Numbered from the stretch's first letter, positions 26,599 to 36,689 are shown. The stretch: DNA of 64,000 bases from Holophagales bacterium (GCA_009843505.1 VYDI01000019.1:126501-190500); one strand, 5' to 3'. A program made the numbers and translations. Notes: generated by a model from the letters alone, not told the origin.

Positions 26599-26604
26599 AC
26601 TATA
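26599..26604 (-). promoter_or_regulatory. TANNNT box (TATAGT) before small membrane protein
   Basis: TATAGT on the minus strand ends 8 nt before ATG 26590, with no Shine-Dalgarno. It is one of the best-matching boxes of the leaderless class in this window. Confidence 0.5.
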
Positions 26605-26642
26605 CGTGACCCGCTGCTTCAGTGCCCGTATGGACTCGACCC

Positions 26643-27341
26643 TCAGGCGAGGGCCCGCAGCAGCAGCCGGCAAGAGGCGGCGAGGCCCGCCGGATCGAGG
26701 GCCGAGACGACCGCCACCGCGTCGGCCCCGGCCTCGACCACCCGCGGGGCGCCTTCCGCATCGATGCCGCCGATCCCGATCAAGGGTTTCGAAGTGACCT
26801 CCCTGGCTTCGGCGACGCCGACGAGCCCGACCACCGGATCGGGACGTTCCTTCGTCGTCGTCCCGAACACCGGTCCGATCGCCAGCGCGTCGACCGCCGG
26901 GTCACTCTCGGCCTCCTCTGCCTGTTCGCGGCCGTGGGTCGAGCGGCCGATCGGACATGCAGGAGGAACCGCCCGCCGCGCCGCGGCGGGCGGCAGGTCG
27001 TCCTGGCCAAGATGGAGACCAACGCGGAGACCGCCTTGCGGGCCGTTCGCCAGAAGGGCCGCCGCGATCGCGGCGCTGTCGTTGATCCACAGCACCGGCG
27101 CGTCCTCTTCGGCGCCGTCGCCCGGCGCCTCTTCGAATACCCGTCCCACCGCCTCGGCCAGCCGCCACGCGGCGAGGTCCGGCACCCCCTTGGCCCGAAG
27201 CTGGATCCAGCGGACGCCGCAGTCGAGGAGGGTGCGGACCGCACCGGTCACGGCCGCCGGTTCGGAGCCGAAGAAGCCCGTGTCGACGATCGCGTAGAGA
27301 CGACTCGCCGGGGGACGCAACACCGATGGGCGAGCGTTCAT
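26643..27341 (-). CDS. thiE: Thiamine phosphate synthase
   Basis: 232 residues from ATG 27341, overlapping the accC stop (ATGA). RLYAIVDTG, IQLRAKGV, DSAAIAAALL, GLHLGQDDLPPAAAR, DALAIGPVFGTTTK and IGIGGIDAEGAPRVVEAGADAVAVVSAL follow ThiE in order. It joins the pyrimidine and thiazole halves of thiamine. Other thiamine genes are absent; its place after accBC is unusual, and no TPP riboswitch is visible upstream. Confidence 0.9.
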   Translation of the reverse strand: MNARPSVLRPPASRLYAIVDTGFFGSEPAAVTGAVRTLLDCGVRWIQLRAKGVPDLAAWRLAEAVGRVFEEAPGDGAEEDAPVLWINDSAAIAAALLANGPQGGLRVGLHLGQDDLPPAAARRAVPPACPIGRSTHGREQAEEAESDPAVDALAIGPVFGTTTKERPDPVVGLVGVAEAREVTSKPLIGIGGIDAEGAPRVVEAGADAVAVVSALDPAGLAASCRLLLRALA

Positions 27342-28713
27342 CCCTCTACCTGCTGCTCCGGCCGATCGAGGAAGCCGGTGTCCAGCTCGGCGTCCAGGAA
27401 CGCCTGAGACTCGACGATCCTGCGCATGAGCGGCAGCGTCGTGCGGATGCCGTCGACCTCGAACTCCCGAAGCGCCCGAGCCATCCTCGATACCGCCTCC
27501 GCGCGGTCCTTGCCGTACGCGACCACCTTGGCGAGCAGCGAGTCGTAGTGCGGCGGCATCGCGCCCCCTTCGAAACCGTGACTGTCGACCCGGACGCCGG
27601 GGCCCGCGGGCGGCCGGAACCGCCGCAGCGTACCCGGCGACGGCGCGAAGGTCTCCGGATCCTCGGCGTTGATCCGGCACTCGATCGCGTGGCCCGAAGC
27701 CTCGATGCCGTCCGGAAGTCCCAGTGGCTCGCCGGCCGCGGCGACGATCTGAAGCTTGACCAGGTCGACTCCGGTCACCGCCTCGGTGACCGGATGCTCG
27801 ACCTGGATGCGCGTGTTCATCTCCAGAAAGAAGAAGCGGTCGCCGTCGACCAGGAACTCGACCGTTCCCGCATTGGAGTAGCCGACCCGCCTGGCAAGCC
27901 GCAGCGCGGCTTCGGCCAGCGACCGGCGGAGTTCGGAGCTGATCGAGGGCGCCGGCGCTTCCTCGAGCAGCTTCTGGTGCCGGCGCTGAATCGAGCAGTC
28001 GCGTTCGCCGAACTGCAACGCGCGGCCGAACGAATCGCCGAAGACCTGCACCTCGATGTGGCGGGGCCGCTCGACCAGGCGCTCCAGCATGAGTTCGCCG
28101 CTGCCGAATGCCGCCCGGGCCTCGCTCGCGGCAGCGTCCAGGGCCGCTTCCAGGCCCCTCTCGTCGCGAACCGCCCTCATGCCGCGGCCCCCGCCACCCG
28201 CCGCGGCCTTCAGCATCAGCGGAAAACCGATGTCCCTGGCCAGCGCCGCCGTCTCCTCTAGCGATGCCGGCGCCGGACCGCCCGGCAACACCGGCACGTC
28301 GGCCGCGATCGCGGCTTCACGCGCCCTCCGCTTGTCGCCCAGGGTACGGATCGCGGACGGCGACGGTCCGATCCAGGTCAGGCCGCAACGTCCAACGGCA
28401 TCAGCGAAGTCCGCGTTCTCGGCCAGGAACCCGTACCCCGGATGGACCGCCTGCGCGCCGGTGATGCTCGCCGCCGCGAGCAGGTTCTGCTGGTGGAGGT
28501 AGCTCGCCACGGGCGCCGGCGGACCGACGCAGACGGCCGCGTCGGCCAGGCGCACGTGCAGCGCATCCCGGTCGACGGTGCTGAAGACGGCGACCGTGTC
28601 GATATCGAGATCGCGACAGGCGCGAATGACGCGAACCGCGATCTCGCCGCGGTTCGCGACCAGGATCCTCCGGAACGGCCGCGCGGCCTCCGCCGCTCCC
28701 GCCGACGCGGCGT

Positions 28714-28717
<4 letters not shown>
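27338..28717 (-). CDS. accC: Biotin carboxylase subunit of acetyl-CoA carboxylase
   Basis: 459 residues from TTG 28717, which overlaps the accB stop (TTGA). ILVANRGEIAVRVIRACRDL is the N-terminal signature; AAAGGGGRGMR is the ATP-grasp glycine loop and FFLEMNTRIQVEHPVTE the catalytic segment. It carboxylates biotin on AccB for malonyl-CoA synthesis. The longer ORF to 28843 lies inside accB in another frame. thiE follows with a 4-bp overlap. Confidence 0.93.
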
Positions 28718-29173
<456 letters not shown>

Positions 29174-29187
<14 letters not shown>

Positions 29188-29395
29188 GGTCCGGCACCTC
29201 CCGGGCGCGGATTGTAGCCCGCGACTGGAGCACTCCCAGGCGCTCGAGTGCTTCGCGGGCCCGCCGGCTGGCCGGGTCGGCCGAAAGCACACGCTGGAAG
29301 ATCGCGATTGCCTCCCTCCGATGACCCTGCGCCAGGTACAACTCGCCGATCGTCACCGTCGGCTTCGGCGACGTCGGGCGCTCCCCGGCGGCCAC
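29174..29395 (-). CDS. Small TPR-like protein
   Basis: 73 residues from GTG 29395, 12 bp after the PKD lipoprotein stop. TIGELYLAQGHRREAIAIFQRVLSADP is one TPR unit, followed by a charged helix. It overlaps the accB start by 14 bp. The ORF runs further upstream, but only this part is protein-like. The single repeat suggests an interaction module of unknown partner. Confidence 0.5.
29211..29216 (-). promoter_or_regulatory. accB promoter -10 (TACAAT)
   Basis: TACAAT on the minus strand lies 23 bp upstream of the accB GTG, leaving room for a short leader with a GGGAGGTG ribosome binding site. This gives accBC-thiE its own promoter within the upstream TPR gene. Confidence 0.45.
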
Positions 29396-29406
29396 GTCCC
29401 GGCGGC

Positions 29407-30339
29407 CTACTGGCCCGTGACCTGGACGAACTTCGTCACCTCGTCGGACCCGAGCGAGTTGGTGGCCCGGAAGGTGACCGCGTAGGTGCCCGGCTGGTCG
29501 TAGGTATGCGTCGGGTTCTGTCGCGTGCTCGTGTTGCCGTCGCCGAAGGTCCACAGCCAGCTCGTCGTGCGGCCGTCCGTGGTGTCCTCGAAGGCGACCA
29601 GCAGGTTGCGGGTGTTGAAAGTGAAGTCGGCCCGCGGCAATCGCTGAATCGCGACGCTGACGTTCGTCGTGACGAGTTGGCCGGCGCCGCTGCCAACGTC
29701 CACTCCGACCTCGAAGCTGTCCCCCGACACCGTGTCGAGATCGCCCGACGTGACGACCAGCCGATCCGACGCGGTGCCGTCCGCGGCAGTCGGAATCAGC
29801 GTCCCGCCCGAATCGAGCGTGCCGATCTCTGTCCGGAAGTTGACCTCCGCCTTCTCGAGCGGCTGGCCGCGATCGTCACGCACGATCGCCAGCAGATCGG
29901 CCTCGCCCCCGGTTTCGGGCACGCTGTTCGGCGTCACCTGCACAGTGACCGAAGCCGGCGACAGGCCGAGCTGCACGTCGATCGTCGCCGTCTCGGAACC
30001 GCCGGTGTTGGCCGACACCGTGGCGACGCCGAACTGGCCGTCGGCCTCCAGCATCGCCAGCGCCTCGCCCCGGTCGTCGACGCCGACACTTGGCGGAATC
30101 GTGCCAAGCGTCGTCGTGAGACGAATCAGGGTGCCACGGCTGACCGGTGTTCCGTTCGGCCTGAGCGCGACGACCCGGATCTCGGCGCTCCCGTCCGACG
30201 GGATGCGATCCGGGTTCGCACTGATCGTGATCAGCGTCCCAGACGGGGCAACCGGACTCGTCTTGTCACACGCCGCGAAGACCGCCAGCAACATGCTGGC
30301 GGCCATGGCGGCTGCGGGGAATCGGCGCCGAGTGTCCAT
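29407..30339 (-). CDS. Lipoprotein with Ig-like (Big) and PKD domains
   Basis: 310 residues. The signal peptide ends in a lipobox (AVFAAC, Cys near 24). Two bacterial Ig-like regions follow (ISANPDRIPSDGSAEIRVVA and VQVTPNSVPETGGEADLLA) and a C-terminal PKD domain (WLWTFGDGNTSTRQNPTHTY, TYAVTFRATN). It is probably a surface or periplasmic protein for adhesion or matrix binding. The middle and C-terminal parts are closely similar to the gene upstream (30388-31077), showing tandem duplication. Confidence 0.8.
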   Translation of the reverse strand: MDTRRRFPAAAMAASMLLAVFAACDKTSPVAPSGTLITISANPDRIPSDGSAEIRVVALRPNGTPVSRGTLIRLTTTLGTIPPSVGVDDRGEALAMLEADGQFGVATVSANTGGSETATIDVQLGLSPASVTVQVTPNSVPETGGEADLLAIVRDDRGQPLEKAEVNFRTEIGTLDSGGTLIPTAADGTASDRLVVTSGDLDTVSGDSFEVGVDVGSGAGQLVTTNVSVAIQRLPRADFTFNTRNLLVAFEDTTDGRTTSWLWTFGDGNTSTRQNPTHTYDQPGTYAVTFRATNSLGSDEVTKFVQVTGQ

Positions 30340-30349
30340 CTCTCGAATC

Positions 30350-30355
30350 AGTATA
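30350..30355 (-). promoter_or_regulatory. TANNNT box (TATACT) before PKD lipoprotein gene
   Basis: TATACT on the minus strand ends 10 nt before ATG 30339. It separates transcription of the two paralogous PKD genes. Confidence 0.45.
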
Positions 30356-30387
30356 CGAACGCTGTCAGAAGAGCGTCTAGGGAACCG

Positions 30388-31077
30388 CTACTCGCCAGTG
30401 TCCGGCGAGCCGAACACGCGAACCAGCCTCGTCACTTCGTCCGATCCCACCGGGTTCCCGACTCGCAGCGTGACCGCGTAGTGGCCGGGCTCCGGGAACG
30501 TGTGCGACGGGCTCTGACGGGTACTCGTCGTGCCGTCGCCGAAGTCCCAGGACCAGCTCGTGACAAGGCCCGCGGACTCATCGTCGAACGCAACGATCAG
30601 GTCACCGGGCCCGTGCCTGAAAGCCGCCTGCGGCCGGCGCTGAATGCCCACGCCGACGTTCGAGGTGACCAGAGACCCGCCACGAGAGCCGACAGCTACG
30701 GCGAGCCGGAAGCTGTTCTCGTCCACTGCCGCCAGCTCGGATTCAGTCAAGGTCAGCCGGTCGATGGCAGCCCCGCCATCCCCGGCGACGACCAACCGGC
30801 CACCCGACTCCAGAGTGCCCGTTTCCGTCAGGAAGTTCACCTTCGCGTTCTCCAGTGGCCGCCCCCGATTGTCACGCACGATCGCCAGCAGCTCGACCTC
30901 TCCACCGCTCTCCGGCACGCTGCTCGGAGTGACCTGGAGCGTCACCGACCCAGCCGCAGCCGGAGGTTGCTCCGCCTCCGGGTTCGCGGCCAAGGCCGCC
31001 GACCCGAAGCAGACGCCGATCAATGCCACCCAAACCGTCGCCGTCAGCACCAGGTGAATTCGACGTGTTGCGATCAT
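30388..31077 (-). CDS. Secreted protein with Ig-like (Big) and PKD domains, paralogue of downstream gene
   Basis: 229 residues from ATG 31077 behind GGAGGG. The signal peptide (VLTATVWVALIGVCFGSAALA) lacks a lipobox Cys, so it is probably soluble or otherwise anchored. One Ig-like domain (LQVTPSSVPESGGEVELLA) and one PKD domain (SWSWDFGDGTTSTRQSP, HYAVTLRVGNPVGSDEV). It corresponds to the C-terminal two thirds of the downstream lipoprotein, so one Ig-like domain was lost or gained. Confidence 0.78.
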   Translation of the reverse strand: MIATRRIHLVLTATVWVALIGVCFGSAALAANPEAEQPPAAAGSVTLQVTPSSVPESGGEVELLAIVRDNRGRPLENAKVNFLTETGTLESGGRLVVAGDGGAAIDRLTLTESELAAVDENSFRLAVAVGSRGGSLVTSNVGVGIQRRPQAAFRHGPGDLIVAFDDESAGLVTSWSWDFGDGTTSTRQSPSHTFPEPGHYAVTLRVGNPVGSDEVTRLVRVFGSPDTGE

Positions 31078-31188
31078 TCCGTTCCCTCCTTGATCCGTCT
31101 TGACTTGGTTTCCGACCGTCAAGAATCTCTACGGAGCCCCACCGACCCGCGTCTACCGGCCACCACGTGGGCCACCGGAGACGTCCAG

Positions 31189-31358
31189 CCTGGAGAGGTC
31201 CGGGGAGGGGTCCCCAGCGGACTGGAGGCAAGCGACGGGCAACGCACTGGCAGCAACCGAAGCCAGCCGGAGCGCAGCCGACCGGAGCGAGCGCCGACCT
31301 CTCATCCACCAATCAAGCGCGAGCGGCCGCTGGGGACCCCTCCCCGGACCTCTCCAGG
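31189..31358 (-). repeat. 170-bp inverted-repeat element, copy B
   Basis: Perfect 32-bp arms at 31189-31220 and 31327-31358 enclose 106 bp. The right arm ends 12 bp after the relA/spoT stop. The interior matches copy A (5827-6003) in reverse orientation, while arm sequences differ but stay self-complementary. The rest of the 31078-31369 gap shows no gene. Confidence 0.75.
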
Positions 31359-31369
31359 CGGGCCAGCAC

Positions 31370-33607
31370 CTAAGCCGTCGCAGAAGCCGACGGCGACGAC
31401 GGTCCCTGGCGGCGTTTCACGGCGCGCACGGCGGACAGGCTCTCGAGGGACTCCTGGAGGCGGTTGAGGTGCTTTCGGTTGCGCACGTCGACGACGACGT
31501 CGATGGCCGCCTCGCCGGCGCCGCGGCTGCGGCTCTCGATGTGGCGGATGTTGCTGCCCTGCTTGGCGATCGCCTCGGTCACCCGGGCCAGGACGCCGGG
31601 ACGATCGCGCGTCTCGATGACCAGGGTGACCGCGAACATCGAGTCGTGGCGGCGTGCCCACTCGACCCGGATCTCGCGTTCCGGGTGGTACAGCAGGTTG
31701 CGAACGTTGGGGCAGTCGACCGAGTGGACCGACACGCCGCGCCCGCGGGTCACGAAGCCGATGATGTCCTCGCCCGGCAACGGGCTGCAGCAACCCGCGA
31801 AGAAGGCGAGCATGTCGTCCTCGCCCTTGACGATCAGCTTCGCCTGGTCGCGCGGCATCACCTTGCTCACCGCGCGGCGCAGGCGGCCGGGCTCCTGGTC
31901 GCGATGGCGCAGCCGCTCCGGCGGCAGCACCGCGCGCAGCACCGGCTTGACCGACCCGCGGCCGAACCCGAGCCGGCTGAACAGCTCGTCGATGCCGGAG
32001 TAGCCCTCGGCGGAGACGAAGTCCGCCATCTCCTTCGACTCGAAGATCCGGCGCGGACTGACCCGGTAGCGGCGCAGCTCGCTGGCGAGCAGCGTACGAC
32101 CGATCTCGATCGCCCGTTTCTTCTGCTCCGCGTTGATCCAGTGGCGGATCTTGCTGCGGGCCTTCGGCGTGGCGACGATGTTCAGCCAGTCCCGGCTCGG
32201 CTCCCGGTTCGGGTTCGTCGTGATCTCGACGATGTCGCCGTTCTTCAGTTCCGTGCGCAGCGGCACCAGCCGGCCGTTGACCCGGGCGCCGCTGCAGTGG
32301 TGGCCGAGCTCGGTGTGGATCCGGTAGGCGAAGTCGAGCGTCGTCGCGCCGCGCGGAAAGGAGAGCACATCGCCCTTCGGCGTGAACACGTACACCTCGT
32401 CCGGGTACAGGTCGATCTTCAGCGCGCTCATGAAGGTGCGCGGATCGGGCGTCTCCTGCTGCCACTCCAGCAGTTGCCGCAGCCAGACGATGCTGGCGTC
32501 GTTCTCGTCCGTGTCGAGCTGGCCTTCCTTGTAGCGCCAGTGAGCGGCGACGCCCTCCTCAGCCAGCAGGTCCATCGCCCGGGTCCGGATCTGGACCTCG
32601 AACGGCTGCCCCCCGCGCCCGACCACCGTCGTGTGCAGCGACTGGTAGAGGTTCGGTTTCGGCATCGCGATGTAGTCCTTGAACCGGCCCGGGATCGGGT
32701 GCCAGAGCTGGTGGACGACGCCGAGCGCGGCGTAGGTGTCCTTCACGTCGACCGTGATGATCCGGAAGGCCAGGAAGTCGTACAACTCCGGCAGGTCGAT
32801 CTGGCGCTCCTGCAGCTTCCGGTAGACCGAGTAGTAGCCCTTGACCCGGTAGCTGATCTCGCCCTCGATGTCCGCCGCGCCCAACGCCTCGCGCAGCCGC
32901 CCGGCGAGCCGCTCCATCGTCCGCCGCGCCCCCTTGAGCCGCTCGTCGAGCTGCCGGCGGATGTCCTCGTACTGCTGCGGGTGAATGTGCTGGAAGGCCA
33001 GGTCCTCCAGCAGCCACTGGATCCGCGACATGCCCAGGCGGTGCGCCAGCGGCGCGTAGATCTCGAGCGTCTCCCGCGAGATGCGCCGCCTCTTCTCCGT
33101 CTCCAGGTGCCCCAGGGTCAGCATGTTGTGGAGGCGGTCGACCAGCTTGACGACGATCACCCGCAGGTCCCGCGCCGAGGCGAGGATCAGTTTGCGGAAG
33201 CTCTCCGCCTGCACTTCGTCGCTGTGGACGTACTCGTGGCGGCCGATCTTCGACACCCCGTCCACCAGGTCCGCGATCTCGGTGCCGAACTGCGAAGCCA
33301 GATCCTTCTTCGTCGTGCCGGTGTCCTCCAGCACGTCGTGCAGGAGCCCGACGGCCACGCTGGTCTGGTCGAACTTGAGTTCGGCCAGCATGTGGGCCAC
33401 TCCCAGCGGATGGCTGATGTAGGGCTTTCCCGATCGCCGTTCCTGGCCCCGATGGGCCAGTTCAGCGAAGTCGACCACGCTGCGCAGCCAGTCCTCGTCG
33501 CAGGCGCGCTCGTTCTCCTGGAGGCGGCTCAGGACATCGCCGATCCCCACGTCCCCAGGATCGCGCAGCGGCGCCGGTTCCCGGGTTCGTTCAGCAGCCT
33601 GAGCCAT
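31370..33607 (-). CDS. Bifunctional (p)ppGpp synthetase/hydrolase RelA/SpoT
   Basis: 745 residues. An N-terminal HD hydrolase domain with YISHPLGVAHML and LLHDVLEDT (intact metal motifs), a synthetase domain with YHSVYRKLQ-like YYSVYRKLQ and YQSLHTTVVG, a TGS domain (VYVFTPKGDVLSFPRGAT), and a C-terminal ACT domain (VTLVIETRDRPGVLARVTEA). Both activities should be present, as in Rel proteins. It makes and degrades the stringent-response alarmone in the cytoplasm. It follows secF by 10 bp, so it may be in the sec operon. Confidence 0.95.
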   Translation of the reverse strand: MAQAAERTREPAPLRDPGDVGIGDVLSRLQENERACDEDWLRSVVDFAELAHRGQERRSGKPYISHPLGVAHMLAELKFDQTSVAVGLLHDVLEDTGTTKKDLASQFGTEIADLVDGVSKIGRHEYVHSDEVQAESFRKLILASARDLRVIVVKLVDRLHNMLTLGHLETEKRRRISRETLEIYAPLAHRLGMSRIQWLLEDLAFQHIHPQQYEDIRRQLDERLKGARRTMERLAGRLREALGAADIEGEISYRVKGYYSVYRKLQERQIDLPELYDFLAFRIITVDVKDTYAALGVVHQLWHPIPGRFKDYIAMPKPNLYQSLHTTVVGRGGQPFEVQIRTRAMDLLAEEGVAAHWRYKEGQLDTDENDASIVWLRQLLEWQQETPDPRTFMSALKIDLYPDEVYVFTPKGDVLSFPRGATTLDFAYRIHTELGHHCSGARVNGRLVPLRTELKNGDIVEITTNPNREPSRDWLNIVATPKARSKIRHWINAEQKKRAIEIGRTLLASELRRYRVSPRRIFESKEMADFVSAEGYSGIDELFSRLGFGRGSVKPVLRAVLPPERLRHRDQEPGRLRRAVSKVMPRDQAKLIVKGEDDMLAFFAGCCSPLPGEDIIGFVTRGRGVSVHSVDCPNVRNLLYHPEREIRVEWARRHDSMFAVTLVIETRDRPGVLARVTEAIAKQGSNIRHIESRSRGAGEAAIDVVVDVRNRKHLNRLQESLESLSAVRAVKRRQGPSSPSASATA

Positions 33608-33617
33608 AGCCCGCTAG

Positions 33618-34796
33618 CTACGCGGCCGCAGCCCTCTTCTCTCGTCGCGCGCGGCCGAAGGTCGTTTCCCAGATCAGGACGATCGGGCTCGCGACGTAGA
33701 TCGACGAGTAGGTGCCGACGAGCACGCCGACGAGGAGCAGGAAGGAGAAGCCGCGGATCACGTCGCCACCGAGGACGAACAGGCAGCCGACGGCGAGCAG
33801 CGTCGTGCCGGAGGTCAGCGCGGTGCGCGACAGGGTCTGGTTCAGGCTCCGGTTCAGCACGGCGACCAGGGACTCGCGACGGTTCCGGCGCAGGTTCTCG
33901 CGCACCCGGTCGAAGACAACGACAGAGTCGTTGACCGAGTAGCCGATGACAGTCAGGAAGGCCGCCACCGTCGTCAGGTTGAACTCGTAGCCCGCGAAGG
34001 CGAACAGGCCCAGGCAGATGGCGACGTCGTGGGCGAGGGCGACCAGGGCGCCGATCCCGAAGCGCAACTCGAACCGGAACCAGATGTAGGTCAGGATGCC
34101 GGCCAGGGAGAACGCGATCGCCAGCAGGCCCTTGCGCCGCAGTTCGCCGCCGATCTGCGGCAACACGCTGTCGCTCGACTGGACCGCGAAATGGCCGAAG
34201 GTGGCGCCGTCCGTGATCACCGCCAGGGCCTCGGGGCTGAGCGCTTCACCCGGCTGTATCTCGGACCAGTCGCGGATCAGCCCACCGGTCCGGCGCAGGG
34301 CCATGACCTCGGCCGCCGCTTCCCGGTAGTGCTCCCGGGCGCCGATGTCGTCACCGGTCGCCCGCATGCCATCCGGATCGGCGCCGAGCAACATCGAGGC
34401 GAGCGCCTCGGTGCCCTGCCGGTTCAGGTCGAAGCCGCTGACGTCACTGTTGTAGCGCCGCTCCAGCACCTCCTCGACCCGGGAGGCGCTGCTCCGCTGC
34501 TCCTCGTCGTCGGCGACCGGGGTCTTCAGGATGATCGAGTTGTCCCCCTCCTCGCCGAACGCCTGGATCGAGGCGTTCTCGATCCCCGCCTCCTGCAGCA
34601 GCCCGCGGAGTTCCTGGACGTCGGGCGGCTCGTCGAACTGCACGATCATCTGGGTGCCGCCGGCGAAGTCGATGCCCAGGTTCAACTGCCGGCTGAAGAT
34701 GTAGCCGAGCGCCGCGATGACGGCCACCGCGGACAGGGTCAGGCACACGCGCCGCGCGCGCATGAAGTCGAAACTCGTGTTGCGGAAGAACTCCAT
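33618..34796 (-). CDS. secF: Protein translocase subunit SecF
   Basis: 392 residues with the SecF start (FDFMRARRVCLTLSAVAV), LGIDFAGGTQMIVQF, and the C-terminal membrane block with VIGYSVNDSVVVFDRVREN. It has an extended periplasmic region (about residues 50-190) longer than in E. coli. With SecD it uses the proton gradient to help pull proteins through SecYEG. It is 10 bp after secD. Confidence 0.95.
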   Translation of the reverse strand: MEFFRNTSFDFMRARRVCLTLSAVAVIAALGYIFSRQLNLGIDFAGGTQMIVQFDEPPDVQELRGLLQEAGIENASIQAFGEEGDNSIILKTPVADDEEQRSSASRVEEVLERRYNSDVSGFDLNRQGTEALASMLLGADPDGMRATGDDIGAREHYREAAAEVMALRRTGGLIRDWSEIQPGEALSPEALAVITDGATFGHFAVQSSDSVLPQIGGELRRKGLLAIAFSLAGILTYIWFRFELRFGIGALVALAHDVAICLGLFAFAGYEFNLTTVAAFLTVIGYSVNDSVVVFDRVRENLRRNRRESLVAVLNRSLNQTLSRTALTSGTTLLAVGCLFVLGGDVIRGFSFLLLVGVLVGTYSSIYVASPIVLIWETTFGRARREKRAAAA

Positions 34797-34806
34797 CGAC
34801 GTAGCT

Positions 34807-36381
34807 CTAGATCGACAGGCGCTCGACCCGGCCCGAGCGCGACAGGAGCAGGTCGAACAGCAAGCGGCTGTTGAAGACGGCCGTGAACACCGAAGCCAGG
34901 ATGCCCACGGTCAGGGTCACCGCGAAGCCCCGGATCGCGCCGGTGCCGAAGTTGATCAGGAAGATGGCCGCGATCAGGGTCGTGAGGTTCGCGTCGAGGA
35001 TCGACGACCACGCCTTGCCGAAGCCCGATACGACGGCCGCCTTGACCGTGCGGCCGTTGTGCAGCTCCTCGCGGATCCGTTCGAACACGAGCACGTTCGC
35101 GTCCACCGCCATGCCGATCGTCAGGATCAGTCCGGCGATGCCGGGCAGGGTGAGGGCGGCGCCGAAGTAGGCGAGGACGCCGAACACGAGCACGAAGTTG
35201 AGCGCCAGGGCCACCATCGCGTTGATGCCCGAAGCCTTGTAGACGACCAGCATCGCCAGGATCACCAGCACGATCCCGAAGAGGAAGGCGCGGGTGCCCT
35301 GGTCGATGGAGTCCTGCCCGAGCGACGGGCCCACCGCCTGCTGCTGCAGGTAGTTGATGCCCGCGGGCAGGGCGCCCGAGCGCAGGACGGTCGCCAGGTC
35401 CTCGACCTCCTGCTGGGTGAACGAGCCGCGAATGATCCCGGAGTCGGAGATCCGGCTCTCGATGACCGGCGCCGACTGCACCTTGCCGTCGAGCACGATC
35501 GCCAGCGGCCGGCCGACGTTCGCCCCGGTCCAGTCTTCGAAGATCTGGGCGCCCTCGTGAGTGAGCGAGAAGTTGACCACCGGCTCCTGGAACTGGCCGA
35601 GACCGGCGCGCGCCGTTTTCAGGTCGCGGCCGGTGATCACCGGACGCCGCTCGAGCGCGTAGTAGGCCTGGCCGAGCACGTTGCCGTTCTCGTCCCGCTG
35701 GTCCTGCGCGGCGATCTCCAGGTTCTCGGGCAGGGTGCCGCCGTAGCGGTCGAGGATCTCCTGGCGGTCGAACGCCGCGCCTCCGCTCTCCGGGTAGACG
35801 GCGAGCCGGAACTCGAGGAAGGCGGTGTTCTTGATCAGGTTCTTCACCCGTTCCGGATCGTCGACGCCCGGAAGCTGAACGACCAGCCGGTTGCTGCCCA
35901 GGCCCTGGCGCTGGATCACCGGCTCGGCGACCCCGAACTCGTCGACCCGGTTGCGGATCGTCTGCAGGGCCTGGTCGATCGCCTGCTCGCGGATCGTGTT
36001 CACTTCGTCCGGCCGGCGCTCGAAGATCACTTCCTCGCCACTGCGCCGCCAGGTCCAGTAGGGCACGTTCTCCTCGATGATCGTGGGCAGCAGGCCGTCC
36101 TGGTCGGGCGGCAGGCCCGAGAGCCGGAACTGGGTCGGTGTTTCGGTGACCGCGCTCGTGCCCTCGACCCCCTTCTCGGCGAGTTCCTGGACCAGGCTGT
36201 CGATGTCCTTCTGCGCCTCGGCCCGCAGCGCGTCGTCGGTCAGCACCTCGAGCAGGAGGTGGATGCCGCCGCGGAGGTCGAGGCCCAGGTTGATCGAGTC
36301 GGCGAGCGGGAAGGCCGAGAACGCGCAGGCCGAGACGACGACCACCACGACCAGGCCCCGCCAGAGCAGATTCCGGTTCAT
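34807..36381 (-). CDS. secD: Protein translocase subunit SecD
   Basis: 524 residues. NLGLDLRGGIHLLLEV is the first conserved motif, the P1 region follows, and GMAVDANVLVFERIREEL lies in the membrane domain. Six membrane helices are expected. It starts with an ATGA overlap to yajC and is followed by secF, the classic yajC-secD-secF order. Confidence 0.96.
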   Translation of the reverse strand: MNRNLLWRGLVVVVVVSACAFSAFPLADSINLGLDLRGGIHLLLEVLTDDALRAEAQKDIDSLVQELAEKGVEGTSAVTETPTQFRLSGLPPDQDGLLPTIIEENVPYWTWRRSGEEVIFERRPDEVNTIREQAIDQALQTIRNRVDEFGVAEPVIQRQGLGSNRLVVQLPGVDDPERVKNLIKNTAFLEFRLAVYPESGGAAFDRQEILDRYGGTLPENLEIAAQDQRDENGNVLGQAYYALERRPVITGRDLKTARAGLGQFQEPVVNFSLTHEGAQIFEDWTGANVGRPLAIVLDGKVQSAPVIESRISDSGIIRGSFTQQEVEDLATVLRSGALPAGINYLQQQAVGPSLGQDSIDQGTRAFLFGIVLVILAMLVVYKASGINAMVALALNFVLVFGVLAYFGAALTLPGIAGLILTIGMAVDANVLVFERIREELHNGRTVKAAVVSGFGKAWSSILDANLTTLIAAIFLINFGTGAIRGFAVTLTVGILASVFTAVFNSRLLFDLLLSRSGRVERLSI

Positions 36382-36689
36382 GACGTCGGCTCCTCGGCCA
36401 GACCGGTGATCGACGACTTCGTGACCTTCACCCTGACGCCGTCCGCGATCTGCAGGATGACGGTGGTCGGCTCGGTCGACACGACGTCGCCGAAGACGCC
36501 GCCCTGGGTGAGAACGCGGTCTCCCTTCTTCAGCGCCGCCACCGTCGCCTGCAGTTGCTTGCGCCGCCGGCGCTCCGGAGCGATCAGCAGAAAGTAGAAG
36601 ATGGCGCCGATCAGGATGAGCGGCAGAAACTGAATGAGACCCGAGGGCGCGCCCCCCGTTGCCACAAACAGTGCGAAGTCAGGAATCAT
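36378..36689 (-). CDS. yajC: Preprotein translocase subunit YajC
   Basis: 103 residues from ATG 36689, chosen for its GGGAG Shine-Dalgarno; an in-frame ATG lies at 36710. One membrane helix (FLPLILIGAIFYFLLIAPERRR) and the conserved LKKGDRVLTQGGVFGDVV. It binds SecDF and AcrB-like partners. tgt lies upstream on the same strand as in many genomes. Confidence 0.93.
   Translation of the reverse strand: MIPDFALFVATGGAPSGLIQFLPLILIGAIFYFLLIAPERRRRKQLQATVAALKKGDRVLTQGGVFGDVVSTEPTTVILQIADGVRVKVTKSSITGLAEEPTS

Noticed and set aside
26643..27341. TPP riboswitch for thiE
   Set aside because: thiE overlaps accC by 4 bp and no leader exists; no thi-box sequence was seen upstream of accB.
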